From contig NZ_PQGA01000006.1 of NCBI RefSeq assembly GCF_002917095.1, positions 1 to 64,000 on the forward strand: a DNA stretch of 64,000 nt, given 5' to 3'. Shown piece after piece: positions 36,729 through 44,758 of the stretch. Within the stretch, counting starts at the first letter, position 1. Each line of letters opens with the position of its first letter. The notes under the pieces were generated by a model. The model saw only the letters and a list, made by a program, of their open reading frames with translations. It had not been told where the DNA came from and ran no database searches. The position numbers and the translations under genes were made by a program. The DNA comes from Paraburkholderia eburnea. Its GTDB lineage: Bacteria; Pseudomonadota; Gammaproteobacteria; Burkholderiales; Burkholderiaceae.

Positions 36729-36959
36729 CTACTCGACCTGTTTCCTGCTCTTCAGGAATACCCGCCCGGCGGCCGTAATCGAAACACTCGATCGCGCACC
36801 GGATGGGTAGCCAACGTAGCCGGCACTGATCAACTCCCGGGTGATCGACCAGCCGAGCGCCGGCGCGTCTCTCCCGTAGCGAACTTCTGCGAGGCGTTCC
36901 AGCGCCCAGATTGCGGACGTGGAAATGGTTTGCTCATTTGGCGTATCGTTGTCGCTCAT
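36729..36959 (-). CDS. Small hypothetical protein
   Basis: A 76-residue protein (SAIWALERLAEVRYGRDAPALGWSITRELISAGYVGYPSGARSSVSITAAGRVFL). The helix-turn pattern followed by a 'SSVSITAAGRVFL' strand-like tail resembles a minimal winged-helix, but I cannot assign a family. GGAGA lies directly upstream of the ATG, which favours a real gene. It lies alone between the chemoreceptor and the spermidine-synthase-like operon. Confidence 0.6.
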   Translation of the reverse strand: MSDNDTPNEQTISTSAIWALERLAEVRYGRDAPALGWSITRELISAGYVGYPSGARSSVSITAAGRVFLKSRKQVE

Positions 36960-37025
36960 TGTTTCTCCAGGGAATTCACGGGAACTCGTTGTGGATTGTG
37001 AAACTCCGCATAGTCAACCGGGATG

Positions 37026-37841
37026 CTAAGCACCCTGATGCATCCAGTCGCAGTTCGAACCGATCTCCATGCGCACGGCTGCCTGCACGAGATCAACGTC
37101 ATGTTGAGCGGCATGTTGAACCGCCTGCTTCGTCAGCGTCTCGAGTGACGGTAATGGAGCGCCGTTCTTCCATGCGAAAGCAATGATGTTTCCGGCACTG
37201 TCCTCGGCCGGGGCAAGCGCGACGGAGGAATCGAATACCCCACGAATCCTGGCGATGTTTTCCCCCAGTTGTGGGCTGTCATCCTCTCCCAGCAGGTTGG
37301 CGACCAGCACACCATGTGCGCTCAACCGCGAATGGCACGCTTCGTAAAAGGCCGCGTCGGACAGTTCGGGAGGTACGCCGTCTGCGTTGAAACCGTCGAG
37401 CAACAGCGCGTCGAAGGTTTGCGCGGTCGTCGATAGATACTGCGCTGCGTCCGCGCAAACGACCGACAGGCGTTCATCGTCGGGTGGGATGCAAAAGCGC
37501 TCGCGGAGCGCAATCACCTCCGGATTGATTTCGACTACGGTAATGCTTGCCTCTGGCAGATGCCGATAGCAGTACTTCGTCAGCGATCCTCCGCCGAGTC
37601 CGATCATGCAGATGCGTTCGGGAGCCGGCTGCAGCAGCAGAAATCCCATCATCGTGCGTGTATACCCCAGTACGAGCGCGTCTGGAGCGGCACGCGACAT
37701 GATGCTTTGCACGCTGCGGCCGTCAAAATGCAGCGAAATGAGATGCTCGGATTCCATGACGTCCGGCATATCCGGCGCAGCGCCGGAGCGAAAGGCCCGC
37801 AAACCCGGAAGCGGCCAGTTGAACGAAGGCATGCGGCTCAC
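37026..37841 (-). CDS. Spermidine-synthase-like methyltransferase-fold protein (copy 1)
   Basis: A 271-residue protein with the Rossmann methyltransferase/spermidine synthase fold: 'ICMIGLGGGSLTKYCYRHLP' (nucleotide loop), 'ITVVEINPEVIALRERF' (acidic strand-2 end) and 'FDALLLDGFNADGVP'. It starts with GTG at 37841 behind AGGAAGG, overlapping the upstream small gene (GTGA). The polyamine synthase N-terminal beta-domain is short, so the substrate is unclear. It is closely related to the divergent gene at 39054: both share 'LGYTRTMMGFLLLQPAP' and 'ICMIGLGGGSL'. Confidence 0.82.
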   Translation of the reverse strand: MSRMPSFNWPLPGLRAFRSGAAPDMPDVMESEHLISLHFDGRSVQSIMSRAAPDALVLGYTRTMMGFLLLQPAPERICMIGLGGGSLTKYCYRHLPEASITVVEINPEVIALRERFCIPPDDERLSVVCADAAQYLSTTAQTFDALLLDGFNADGVPPELSDAAFYEACHSRLSAHGVLVANLLGEDDSPQLGENIARIRGVFDSSVALAPAEDSAGNIIAFAWKNGAPLPSLETLTKQAVQHAAQHDVDLVQAAVRMEIGSNCDWMHQGA

Positions 37842-37975
37842 CCTTCCTGTAGCCGCGGCAAGATCGCGCTGTCGCTTTCGAAGCGGCCCGCCGCTTCGGC
37901 GAATACATTCGGGGCGGCATACGCCCCATTCCGGTTCCGCCCGGCCCCGGCCTGAAAATCCGCAACGATTGCCAT
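37838..37975 (-). CDS. Small 45-residue protein coupled to spermidine-synthase-like gene
   Basis: From the ATG at 37975 the frame encodes about 45 residues (ADFQAGAGRNRNGAYAAPN... FESDSAILPRLQEG). Its TGA overlaps the GTG of the next gene, and the Shine-Dalgarno of that gene lies in its last codons. That translational coupling is the main reason to call it real. The function is unknown. Confidence 0.5.
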   Translation of the reverse strand: MAIVADFQAGAGRNRNGAYAAPNVFAEAAGRFESDSAILPRLQEG

Positions 37976-38010
37976 GTATTTTCCCAAAACCTCAGTACGG
38001 CCCCCTGGAT

Positions 38011-38457
38011 TCAGTGCGAAGCATCGATCTGGCAGTCCGCGAGAAATGCTCTGAGTTCGCCTTCCCACGTCGGCTCTTCCAGGTTGATGTTGACATCAGC
38101 CAGTCGCTTCATTTCGAGATTCAGGTGCGCCGCTTCGAGCGATCGGGGCCACACCGCCTGCGCAAAACACCTGTGGTCGATGTCCAGGACGAGCCACGGA
38201 TGGCGCCGGAACCTCGTGCTGGCGACCGAAATCGCATCCAGCACGTGCCGGGCCGATTCCCGTGGATAGACGAAGGCCAGGTGGATACCGGCCGCCGCGA
38301 GTTGCTCGCCGACGTCATGGAACCGGTGAACCATCTGGAAGCCGCGTTCGCCGCCGCGTCCAACGCCCACCAGGACCATCCCCCGGCTTCCGGCTATTTC
38401 CCGCAGACGCACCAGGCGCCGGTCAGCCAACAGCAATGCTGCATCCAGATCGAACAT
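38011..38457 (-). CDS. Conserved hypothetical protein, thioredoxin-like fold suspected
   Basis: A 148-residue soluble protein (GMVLVGVGRGGERGFQMVHRFHDVGEQLAAAGIHLAFVYPRESARHVLDAISVASTRFRRHPWLVLDIDH). The alternating strand-helix pattern is reminiscent of peroxiredoxin/thioredoxin-like folds, but no CxxC or peroxidatic cysteine is present. GAGGAT precedes the ATG. It leads the three-gene minus-strand operon ending at 37026. Confidence 0.6.
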   Translation of the reverse strand: MFDLDAALLLADRRLVRLREIAGSRGMVLVGVGRGGERGFQMVHRFHDVGEQLAAAGIHLAFVYPRESARHVLDAISVASTRFRRHPWLVLDIDHRCFAQAVWPRSLEAAHLNLEMKRLADVNINLEEPTWEGELRAFLADCQIDASH

Positions 38458-38510
38458 GACGACATCCTCAGCGAATCCGCCCGCAAGTTCGCTGAAGGGC
38501 GGCGAAACGA

Positions 38511-38552
38511 ATTATAATACGGCAACAATTTCATGTGCCTTACATTATAATG
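38511..38552. promoter_or_regulatory. Divergent promoter region with ATTATAAT elements
   Basis: ATTATAATAC (38511-38520) and CATTATAATG (38543-38552) lie in the 179-bp gap between the divergent operons. Each contains a perfect TATAAT on one or both strands. An identical ATTATAATAC occurs at 40159-40168 upstream of the ribbon-helix-helix gene. These could be -10 boxes for outward promoters and possibly operators for that regulator. Confidence 0.45.
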
Positions 38553-38636
38553 CAATGTGTGCCATCGAAGGATCGCCTCCGGCGAGGTACAGCCGATTTT
38601 TCTGACTACCCTGAAACCGTTTCAATGGAAGCCGCA

Positions 38637-38981
38637 ATGAACGCCGCCCCCGCATGCCCGCAATGCTCAATGGAGAACACGTACCCGGACGGAGCACTGT
38701 ATGTGTGCGCGGACTGTGGTCACGAATGGTCAAAGGCCGTGGGCATCGACACTGCGAGCGATCCAGAAAGCAGCGTTGTCCGGGATGCAAACGGCAACGT
38801 GCTTTCAGACGGTGATTCGGTCGTGCTCGCCAAGGATCTGCGTGTGAAGGGCTCGTCGATCACGCTGAAGATGGGCACCAGGGTGAAAAATATCCGGATA
38901 GTTGGCGGCGATCACGAGATCGATTGCAAGACCGATGCCGGCAGCTTCATGCTCAAGGCCTGCTTTCTGAAGAAAGCCTGA
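38637..38981 (+). CDS. PhnA/YjdM-family zinc-ribbon protein
   Basis: A 114-residue protein: N-terminal zinc ribbon (CPQCSMENTYPDGALYVCADCGHEW, four cysteines) and C-terminal PhnA domain (VVRDANGNVLSDGDSVVLAKDLRVKGSSITLKMGTRVKNIRIV... IDCK). Matches E. coli YjdM ('PhnA'), whose exact function is unclear. The start at 38637 agrees with the usual family N-terminus; the frame extends upstream with weaker starts at 38625 and 38535. Confidence 0.9.
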   Translation: MNAAPACPQCSMENTYPDGALYVCADCGHEWSKAVGIDTASDPESSVVRDANGNVLSDGDSVVLAKDLRVKGSSITLKMGTRVKNIRIVGGDHEIDCKTDAGSFMLKACFLKKA

Positions 38982-39053
38982 CCTGCAGCACCGCACCCGC
39001 GCGAAACGCGGCAGCGCTTCACGCACTCGTTTGACTACCTGGATAGATCGAGA

Positions 39054-39890
39054 ATGGACGGCGACCCGACATCCTGTGACGCATTCGTCAAGTTCCTCTC
39101 AACGCCATTGAATGACAGGCGACCATTCGTGCTGGAAACGCAGCATGCAGTGTCCCTGCACTTCGATCACTTTGCCACCCAGAGCTGCATGTCGCTTCGT
39201 GCGCCGGACAGGCTCGCGCTCGGCTATACGCGCACGATGATGGGATTCCTGCTGCTGCAGCCGGCTCCCAGGCACATCTGCATGATCGGGCTAGGTGGGG
39301 GTTCACTGGCAAAGTACTGCTATCGGCATTTGCCTGACGTGGAGATCACCGCGGTCGAGATCGACCCTGAAGTGATTGCGCTGCGTGATGTGTTCAGGAT
39401 TCCTGCAGACGACGCACGCTTCAAGGTGCTGTGCGCCGATGGTGCAGACTACATCCGGAGCGAGGACGTAACCGCAGATGTCATACTGGTCGACGCCTAT
39501 GGGTCGGGCGGCATCGCAAACCAGTGCACGGATCTCGCATTCTTCACCGCATGCCGCGAACGGTTGACGAAGACAGGCGTTCTCGCGATCAATTTCACCG
39601 ATGACGAACCGGCGCTGGACCTCTACGTCGAACGGCTGCAATCCGTGTTCGGGTCCTCATACACGGTGGTCCGATGCGCGGACGACAGCAATTTCATCGC
39701 TTTCGCCTGGAAAGGCAAAGGCCGCCTGCCGTCTTCGCGCATCCTGCTGGATCGCGCCTTCTCGCATGCGTGGGCGGACGACCTGAGGCTGCCCTCGACG
39801 GCCAGGCGCCTGAAGGGCGGCGAGAGTCTCGACCCGAAGCGGTTGATCTGGCGCGAAAACGGCCACGCGCACTGGGAGCATGGCGCCTGA
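39054..39890 (+). CDS. Spermidine-synthase-like methyltransferase-fold protein (copy 2)
   Basis: A 278-residue relative of the protein at 37026-37841. Shared blocks are 'LGYTRTMMGFLLLQPAP', 'ICMIGLGGGSLAKYCYRHLP' and 'EIDPEVIALRDVFRIP', followed by 'ADVILVDAYGSGG'. The fold is that of spermidine synthases and SAM-dependent methyltransferases. The C-terminus has an extra basic tail (LKGGESLDPKRLIWRENGHAHWE). It lies 72 bp after the PhnA-like gene. The two copies probably arose by duplication around a divergent promoter. Confidence 0.82.
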   Translation: MDGDPTSCDAFVKFLSTPLNDRRPFVLETQHAVSLHFDHFATQSCMSLRAPDRLALGYTRTMMGFLLLQPAPRHICMIGLGGGSLAKYCYRHLPDVEITAVEIDPEVIALRDVFRIPADDARFKVLCADGADYIRSEDVTADVILVDAYGSGGIANQCTDLAFFTACRERLTKTGVLAINFTDDEPALDLYVERLQSVFGSSYTVVRCADDSNFIAFAWKGKGRLPSSRILLDRAFSHAWADDLRLPSTARRLKGGESLDPKRLIWRENGHAHWEHGA

Positions 39891-39930
39891 ACCTGCCTGC
39901 TGGCTTGGTCAGCGGTTTCGCTCAGCGGGT

Positions 39931-40128
39931 TCAGTCCGCGTTACGTCCGACCCGCTTTCCGAGCGTGCTCTTCGTCTTGTAGGTCACGCCATGACGTTCG
40001 AGATATTCGCGGATCAACTGCCGGACAACCTGCGATGACGTCAGATCCTGCGCGGCACAGAGCTTCTCGAATGCCTCCTTCTTGGCGGGATCGATGAGAA
40101 TGGTCAGTCGCGCGGTTTTCGTTTCCAT
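39931..40128 (-). CDS. Ribbon-helix-helix (CopG-type) protein
   Basis: A 65-residue protein (METKTARLTILIDPAKKEAFEKLCAAQDLTSSQVVRQLIREYLERHG). The strand TARLTILID followed by two helices is the ribbon-helix-helix DNA-binding fold. The start at 40128 gives the standard N-terminus; an in-frame upstream ATG at 40170 overlaps the TATAAT at 40159-40168. No toxin partner is adjacent, so it may be a stand-alone regulator. Confidence 0.8.
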   Translation of the reverse strand: METKTARLTILIDPAKKEAFEKLCAAQDLTSSQVVRQLIREYLERHGVTYKTKSTLGKRVGRNAD

Positions 40129-40196
40129 TGGGGCGGGAAAGGCAAATATGATAACCGGATTATAATACACCCGGGTTCAACGCCAAGGGCCGCGCT

Positions 40197-42284
40197 TCAC
40201 GATGCGCAGCAACCCTTCGGAACCGTAGCCGCCTCATTCAGAATATCCATCAAGCCAAGCGTAATGCGATCGATAGGCGTATCGGGGCCGAACAGCTTGA
40301 GCACGCCGCAGGCGAACAACGAGTCGCGATGCGCCTCGGGCACGATGCCGCCAAGCACGACCGGCGCATTGCAACCGCGCTCTCGCAGTGCGCCGATCAG
40401 CGCGGGCACGAGCGCCGCGTGCGCACCCGCCAGCGTCGAGATCCCGACGATATCGGGCTCGTACACACAGGCCCAGTCCGCCGCCTCGCGTGGCGTCGCA
40501 AAGAGCGGCCCCAGGCGGACATCGAAACCTGCATCGCCAAGCGCGGCCGCCACCACGCGCGCGCCGCGATCGTGGCCATCCTGACCCACCTTCACCAGCG
40601 CCATGCGCGGCTTGCGGCCATGCACCGCGCGCCATCGCGAGACCGCGTCACGGGCGGCTTGCCACACCGCGTCGCACTCGCGCGCGCCTGCATACACGTG
40701 CGCCGCGCTCGTGAGCGCGCTGAGTCCGGCGTGCCAGCGCGGCCACACGCGCTCCAGCGCAGCAGTACATTCCCCGATCGAGGCGCGCGCGCGAATCGCC
40801 TCGATCGTCGCCGCCAGCAAGTTACCCTCACCCGTGCGCGCACATTGCGTCAGTGCGTCGAGCGCGATATGAACGCGTTGAGCATCGCGCGTCGATTTCA
40901 ATTGCCGCAAATGTTCGATCTGCTTCGCGCGGACCCTGTGGGCATCGATCTCGGGCCGCGCGTGCTGTGCCGTGTGGGCCTCGCGATAACGATTCACGCC
41001 CACCACCACGCGCTCGCCCGTGTCGATCTGCGCCTGCGTTTTGACCGCGCCGCGATGCAGCCGCGCCTGCACCCAACCCGCTTCGATGGCGGCGATCACG
41101 CCCCCTTGCGCCTCGATTTCCGCGAGCGTGGCCTTCACCGCATTCACCATGCGAGCCGTCAGCGACTCGATCAAATACGAGCCGCCCCAAGGATCGACCA
41201 CATCGCACAGGCCCATCTCGTGCTGCAAGATCAACTGGGTATCGCGTGCGAGCGTGGCGGCGGCCTCACCGGGCAGTGAGAGCGCTTCATCCCAGGCATT
41301 CGTGTGCAGCGACTGCGTGCCGCCGAAAACCGCCGCCATCGCCTCTACCGTCGTGCGCACGACGTTGTTGTGTGCGCTCTCCGCGTGCAGGCTCGATCCC
41401 GCCGTCTGGCAATGCATGCGCAGTTGCATCGCGCGCGCCGATCCAACGCCAGCCGACCGCATCGATTCGGCCCACAGCACGCGCGCGGCGCGCAGTTTGG
41501 CGATCTCGCCGAAGAAGTCCGGCCCCACGGCGAAAAAGAAGCTCAATTGCTCGCACACGCGCTCGACATCGGCGCCCTCTTCGACCAGCCGCTGCACATA
41601 GGCGCGCGCATTGGCCAACGTGAGCGCCAGTTCGAGCACGCCATCGGCGCCCGCTTCATGCAGGTGATAACCCGAAATCGACATGGCGTTAAAGCGCGGC
41701 ATATTCGCGAGCAGGTAATGCACCACGTCGGTCGCGATACGCATTGAAGGCTCGGGCGCGAAGATATAGGCGTTGCGCGCCATGAACTCCTTGAGGATGT
41801 CGTTCTGGATCGTGCCGCGCAACTGCGCGGCGTCGTAGCCCGCTTCCTGCGCGGCGACGATGAACGCGGCAAGCACGGGTAACACCGCGCCGCTCATCGT
41901 CATCGATACCGATACGTCGTTGAGCGGCACGCCGTCGAGCAGCCGCTTCATATCCTCGACCGAATCGATCGCCACGCCCGCCATGCCGACATCGGCCCCC
42001 GCGCATACGTGATCCGAATCGTAGCCGCGATGCGTGGGCAGATCGAACGCGACGGACAAGCCCTTCGCGCCGCGTTCGAGCGCGCGCCGATACGCGAGAT
42101 TCGACGCAGCAGCATCGGCATAGCCCGCATATTGGCGAATGGTCCATGGACGCTGCGCGTACATCGTCGCGTGGATGCCGCGCAGGAACGGGTAGTCGCC
42201 GGGACGCGCATCGAGCCACGGCACGTCGGCCAGATCGGCTTGCGTATAGATCGGCTTGCGCGGCACACCCCGGGCTTCATTCAT
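40197..42284 (-). CDS. Methylmalonyl-CoA mutase (B12-dependent, single-chain)
   Basis: A 695-residue adenosylcobalamin-dependent mutase interconverting succinyl-CoA and (R)-methylmalonyl-CoA. The TIM-barrel part shows 'TMYAQRPWTIRQYAG' (active-site Tyr42), 'KGLSVAFDLPTHRGYDSDH' and 'SISGYHLHEAGA' (catalytic His region). The C-terminal B12 domain has the DxHxxG motif 'GQDGHDRGARVV' near residue 567. The partner small subunit is absent, as in homodimeric ScpA-type enzymes. Its start overlaps the preceding LnmK-like gene by 8 bases, tying it to the nit operon. Confidence 0.93.
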   Translation of the reverse strand: MNEARGVPRKPIYTQADLADVPWLDARPGDYPFLRGIHATMYAQRPWTIRQYAGYADAAASNLAYRRALERGAKGLSVAFDLPTHRGYDSDHVCAGADVGMAGVAIDSVEDMKRLLDGVPLNDVSVSMTMSGAVLPVLAAFIVAAQEAGYDAAQLRGTIQNDILKEFMARNAYIFAPEPSMRIATDVVHYLLANMPRFNAMSISGYHLHEAGADGVLELALTLANARAYVQRLVEEGADVERVCEQLSFFFAVGPDFFGEIAKLRAARVLWAESMRSAGVGSARAMQLRMHCQTAGSSLHAESAHNNVVRTTVEAMAAVFGGTQSLHTNAWDEALSLPGEAAATLARDTQLILQHEMGLCDVVDPWGGSYLIESLTARMVNAVKATLAEIEAQGGVIAAIEAGWVQARLHRGAVKTQAQIDTGERVVVGVNRYREAHTAQHARPEIDAHRVRAKQIEHLRQLKSTRDAQRVHIALDALTQCARTGEGNLLAATIEAIRARASIGECTAALERVWPRWHAGLSALTSAAHVYAGARECDAVWQAARDAVSRWRAVHGRKPRMALVKVGQDGHDRGARVVAAALGDAGFDVRLGPLFATPREAADWACVYEPDIVGISTLAGAHAALVPALIGALRERGCNAPVVLGGIVPEAHRDSLFACGVLKLFGPDTPIDRITLGLMDILNEAATVPKGCCAS

Positions 42285-43140
42285 GCGACCACCGTTTGTG
42301 TGTGACGATATCGGCTATGCGCGCGCCGTCCGCGGCGCGGGTAATGGCGCACCCGTGCGAAAGCCCGTCATGCCCGGCATAACGCGCGTAAAACGACAGC
42401 GTGAGCCGGTCGCCGACATTCGCATTGCCATAAAACGCCATGTCGCGCTCGACGAGCGTGGGCGGCGCGGAATGCGGCGCGGAGCGCCAATGCCACTCGG
42501 CCCGCTCGACCATCGACTGGAAACTCGCGAAATACAGCAGATGCGCGCCGTTGAAATCGAGCGACGGACACGGCAGGTAATCGACCACATGCTCGGTGGC
42601 ATGCGCGGCCCGATCGAGCCGCCCGTGCCGCGTCCAGTCGCCCGAACGCAATTGCTTCGCCAGCGCGATCAACTCCTGCGCGGCGGCGGGCGTCGCCGGC
42701 GCGGGCGTGCCCGCGAACATCGCCTTGCAGACGGAGCGGTTGTCGCCCGCCTGCTCGCGGCGCACGAACGTGGACATCATGTCGACTTTCGCCACCGCGC
42801 CTTCGGTCGTAAACACGCGGAACTGGCCAAAATGGCGCGCGCCGGCGACCCGCTTCACGTCCGCCTCGATCGCAAAGCGCTGGTTCTCGCTCACGTCTTC
42901 GAGCCGCGCCTCGCGCACGCGAATCGCCGTGAAGGCGGCATACGATTTGCGGCCTTCGTCGTCGTAGAAGTCCGGCGTGCCGAGTTGCGCCTGCGCGGCC
43001 AAGGCGTTCCAGTGCAACTGTCCGCAGGTGCGCAATAGCCACTGCTCGGACAGCCCCGCGAACGCAAGCTCCGGCATCCCGGCCACGTAGTGCGTGCGCG
43101 TTTGCGCGGGCACACGCTCGCTGTCACGCCGCGCGCGCAT
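42277..43140 (-). CDS. LnmK-like hotdog-fold acyltransferase/decarboxylase family protein
   Basis: A protein of about 287 residues of the Pnap_2097/LnmK-type double-hotdog family ('MPELAFAGLSEQWLLRTCGQLHWNALA', 'ERDMAFYGNANVGDRLTLSFYARY', 'SHGCAITRAADGARIADIVTHKRW'). LnmK converts methylmalonyl-CoA to a propionyl group on a carrier protein. Overlap with a methylmalonyl-CoA mutase gene makes use of that metabolite attractive, though no carrier protein is visible. The start at 43140 overlaps the end of the oxidoreductase gene by 17 bases. Family assignment is from memory of conserved blocks. Confidence 0.65.
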   Translation of the reverse strand: MRARRDSERVPAQTRTHYVAGMPELAFAGLSEQWLLRTCGQLHWNALAAQAQLGTPDFYDDEGRKSYAAFTAIRVREARLEDVSENQRFAIEADVKRVAGARHFGQFRVFTTEGAVAKVDMMSTFVRREQAGDNRSVCKAMFAGTPAPATPAAAQELIALAKQLRSGDWTRHGRLDRAAHATEHVVDYLPCPSLDFNGAHLLYFASFQSMVERAEWHWRSAPHSAPPTLVERDMAFYGNANVGDRLTLSFYARYAGHDGLSHGCAITRAADGARIADIVTHKRWSHE

Positions 43141-44419
43141 CGAACCTCGCGGGCGCTGCAATGCGCTCGGCCAGATACGCGGCGTCGCGCGCGACGCCCG
43201 AAAAACGCCCCGAGCCCCACGTATGCAGCCACGGCAGGCCCAGAAAATACAGCCCTTCCTGCGCCGTTACGCCCCGCGTGTGCCCCGGATAGCCCCGCCC
43301 GTTGAAGATGGGCAGATCGATCCAGCTAAAGTCGGGCCGAAAGCCGATGCACCAGACAATGCTGCCGATGCCGCTCGCGTCGAGGTCGAGCGCGGTGCGT
43401 TCCTGCTGCGGCGTCCACACGGCGCGATACGGTTCGCCCGACGGTGCGTCGATGCCATTCTGCGCGATGAAGCGATCGATCGAGGCGTTGATGCGGTTAT
43501 ACGTGTCGTCCGCGCTATCCAGATTCGCGCCCAGATTGGGTTTGAAGCGCAGCGCGCCATCGGCGAAATCTTCAAGCGCGCCGTACAGTTGCATGCCTTC
43601 GCTCGCGAATTTGCGCAGGTCGATATCGCGTCCGCCGTCGCGTCCCGTGACGTAGTGATTCGTGTTGTCGCGCACGCCCTCGCGCAGCGGATGTTCTTCG
43701 ACGGGCATGTCGTAGTACTTCATGTCCGCGAGCCAATCGACCACATCGCGGCCACGGTAGAAGCGCGCGCAGCGCGGCGCTTCACCGACCGCGAGCACGA
43801 CGTCGCGTCCGGACAGATGCAGGTCTTCGGCGATCTGCGCGCCCGACTGTCCCGAGCCGACCACCAGCACCGCACCCTTCGGCAGGGCGGCTGCATTGCG
43901 ATATTCGGACGACTGGATCTGCACGATCGAGGCGGGCAGACGCTCGGCCATGCGCGGCACGATCGGCGTGTGATAGCCGCCCGACGCGATTACGACCTGA
44001 TCGGCGCTCAGGGAACCCGCAAGCTGACCCGTACTGGTCTGCACGAGAAATCCGCCCTTGGGGCGCGGGGCGACGCGCGTGACGCTCACGCCTTCGCGCA
44101 CGGGCGCATCGACATGACGCACGAAGCCATCGAGCCACGCGACGATCTCTTCCTTCTTCATGAAGCCATGCGGATCGTCGCCGCGATACGGATAACCCGG
44201 CAGCGCGCATTGCCAGTTCGGCGTGACGAGCGAGAACGCGTCCCAGCGCTGCTCGCGCCACGTATGCGTCACGCTGCGCTTTTCCAGCACGACATGATCG
44301 ATGCCGCGCTGCTTGAGGTAATAACTCATCGACAGGCCGGCCTGGCCGCCGCCGATGACCGCCACACTGAAATGCTCTTCGGGAAACGGCGGATTGGCCG
44401 TGGGCGTCTGGGTGGACAT
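43124..44419 (-). CDS. nitH: NitH-type flavin-dependent oxidoreductase (MSMEG_0569 family)
   Basis: A 431-residue FAD/NADPH monooxygenase-like protein. It has the FAD loop 'VAVIGGGQAGLSMSYYLKQRG', the NADPH loop 'AVLVVGSGQSGAQIAEDLHLSGRDV', and 'GSIVWCIGFRPDFSWID' near the C-terminus. This type accompanies Nit1 nitrilases in the conserved Nit1C cluster. AGGAGA precedes the ATG at 44419; the longer upstream frame is not supported. Probably oxidises an intermediate made by the other nit enzymes. Confidence 0.88.
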   Translation of the reverse strand: MSTQTPTANPPFPEEHFSVAVIGGGQAGLSMSYYLKQRGIDHVVLEKRSVTHTWREQRWDAFSLVTPNWQCALPGYPYRGDDPHGFMKKEEIVAWLDGFVRHVDAPVREGVSVTRVAPRPKGGFLVQTSTGQLAGSLSADQVVIASGGYHTPIVPRMAERLPASIVQIQSSEYRNAAALPKGAVLVVGSGQSGAQIAEDLHLSGRDVVLAVGEAPRCARFYRGRDVVDWLADMKYYDMPVEEHPLREGVRDNTNHYVTGRDGGRDIDLRKFASEGMQLYGALEDFADGALRFKPNLGANLDSADDTYNRINASIDRFIAQNGIDAPSGEPYRAVWTPQQERTALDLDASGIGSIVWCIGFRPDFSWIDLPIFNGRGYPGHTRGVTAQEGLYFLGLPWLHTWGSGRFSGVARDAAYLAERIAAPARFDARAA

Positions 44420-44454
44420 GCGCTTCTCCTGGTTGACTTCAATCCTGATTGGGT

Positions 44455-44736
44455 TCAATCGACGCTCACGACGGTCACTTCGGCCGCCGGTTGCGATCGG
44501 TATGGCTGGGCGGCAAGCTCGATCGACGCCCACTGGTCGAGCGCCGATGAACAGGCGTAGCCGAATTTCTCGCGCACGCGCCCGGATGCGGCATCAAGCG
44601 CCGCGTGCGCGTTGGCGAGAAAAAGGTCGAGCGGATAGACGCCTGGGCGCAGATACTCGCGCACGACCGTGGAAGGGGAATAGCAGCGCTCTTCATGGCC
44701 GTCGGGCCAACGCACCACGAAATGGGTAACAGGCAT
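44455..44736 (-). CDS. nitG: NitG-type small protein (MSMEG_0570 family)
   Basis: A 93-residue protein (VTHFVVRWPDGHEERCYSPSTVVREYLRPGVYPLDLFLANAHAALDAASGRVREKFGYACSSA). It matches the MSMEG_0570 'nitrogen starvation response' family found only in Nit1C clusters; its biochemical role is unknown. GGAGC lies upstream of the start. It is between nitF and nitH. Confidence 0.82.
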   Translation of the reverse strand: MPVTHFVVRWPDGHEERCYSPSTVVREYLRPGVYPLDLFLANAHAALDAASGRVREKFGYACSSALDQWASIELAAQPYRSQPAAEVTVVSVD

Positions 44737-44758
44737 GGTTTTGCTCCGGGCGTGGCGC

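Noticed and set aside
43094..44560. A 488-codon plus-strand open frame opposite the nitH-type gene
   Set aside because: The minus strand encodes a clear flavoprotein with two dinucleotide-binding loops; the plus frame has no ribosome site or motif.
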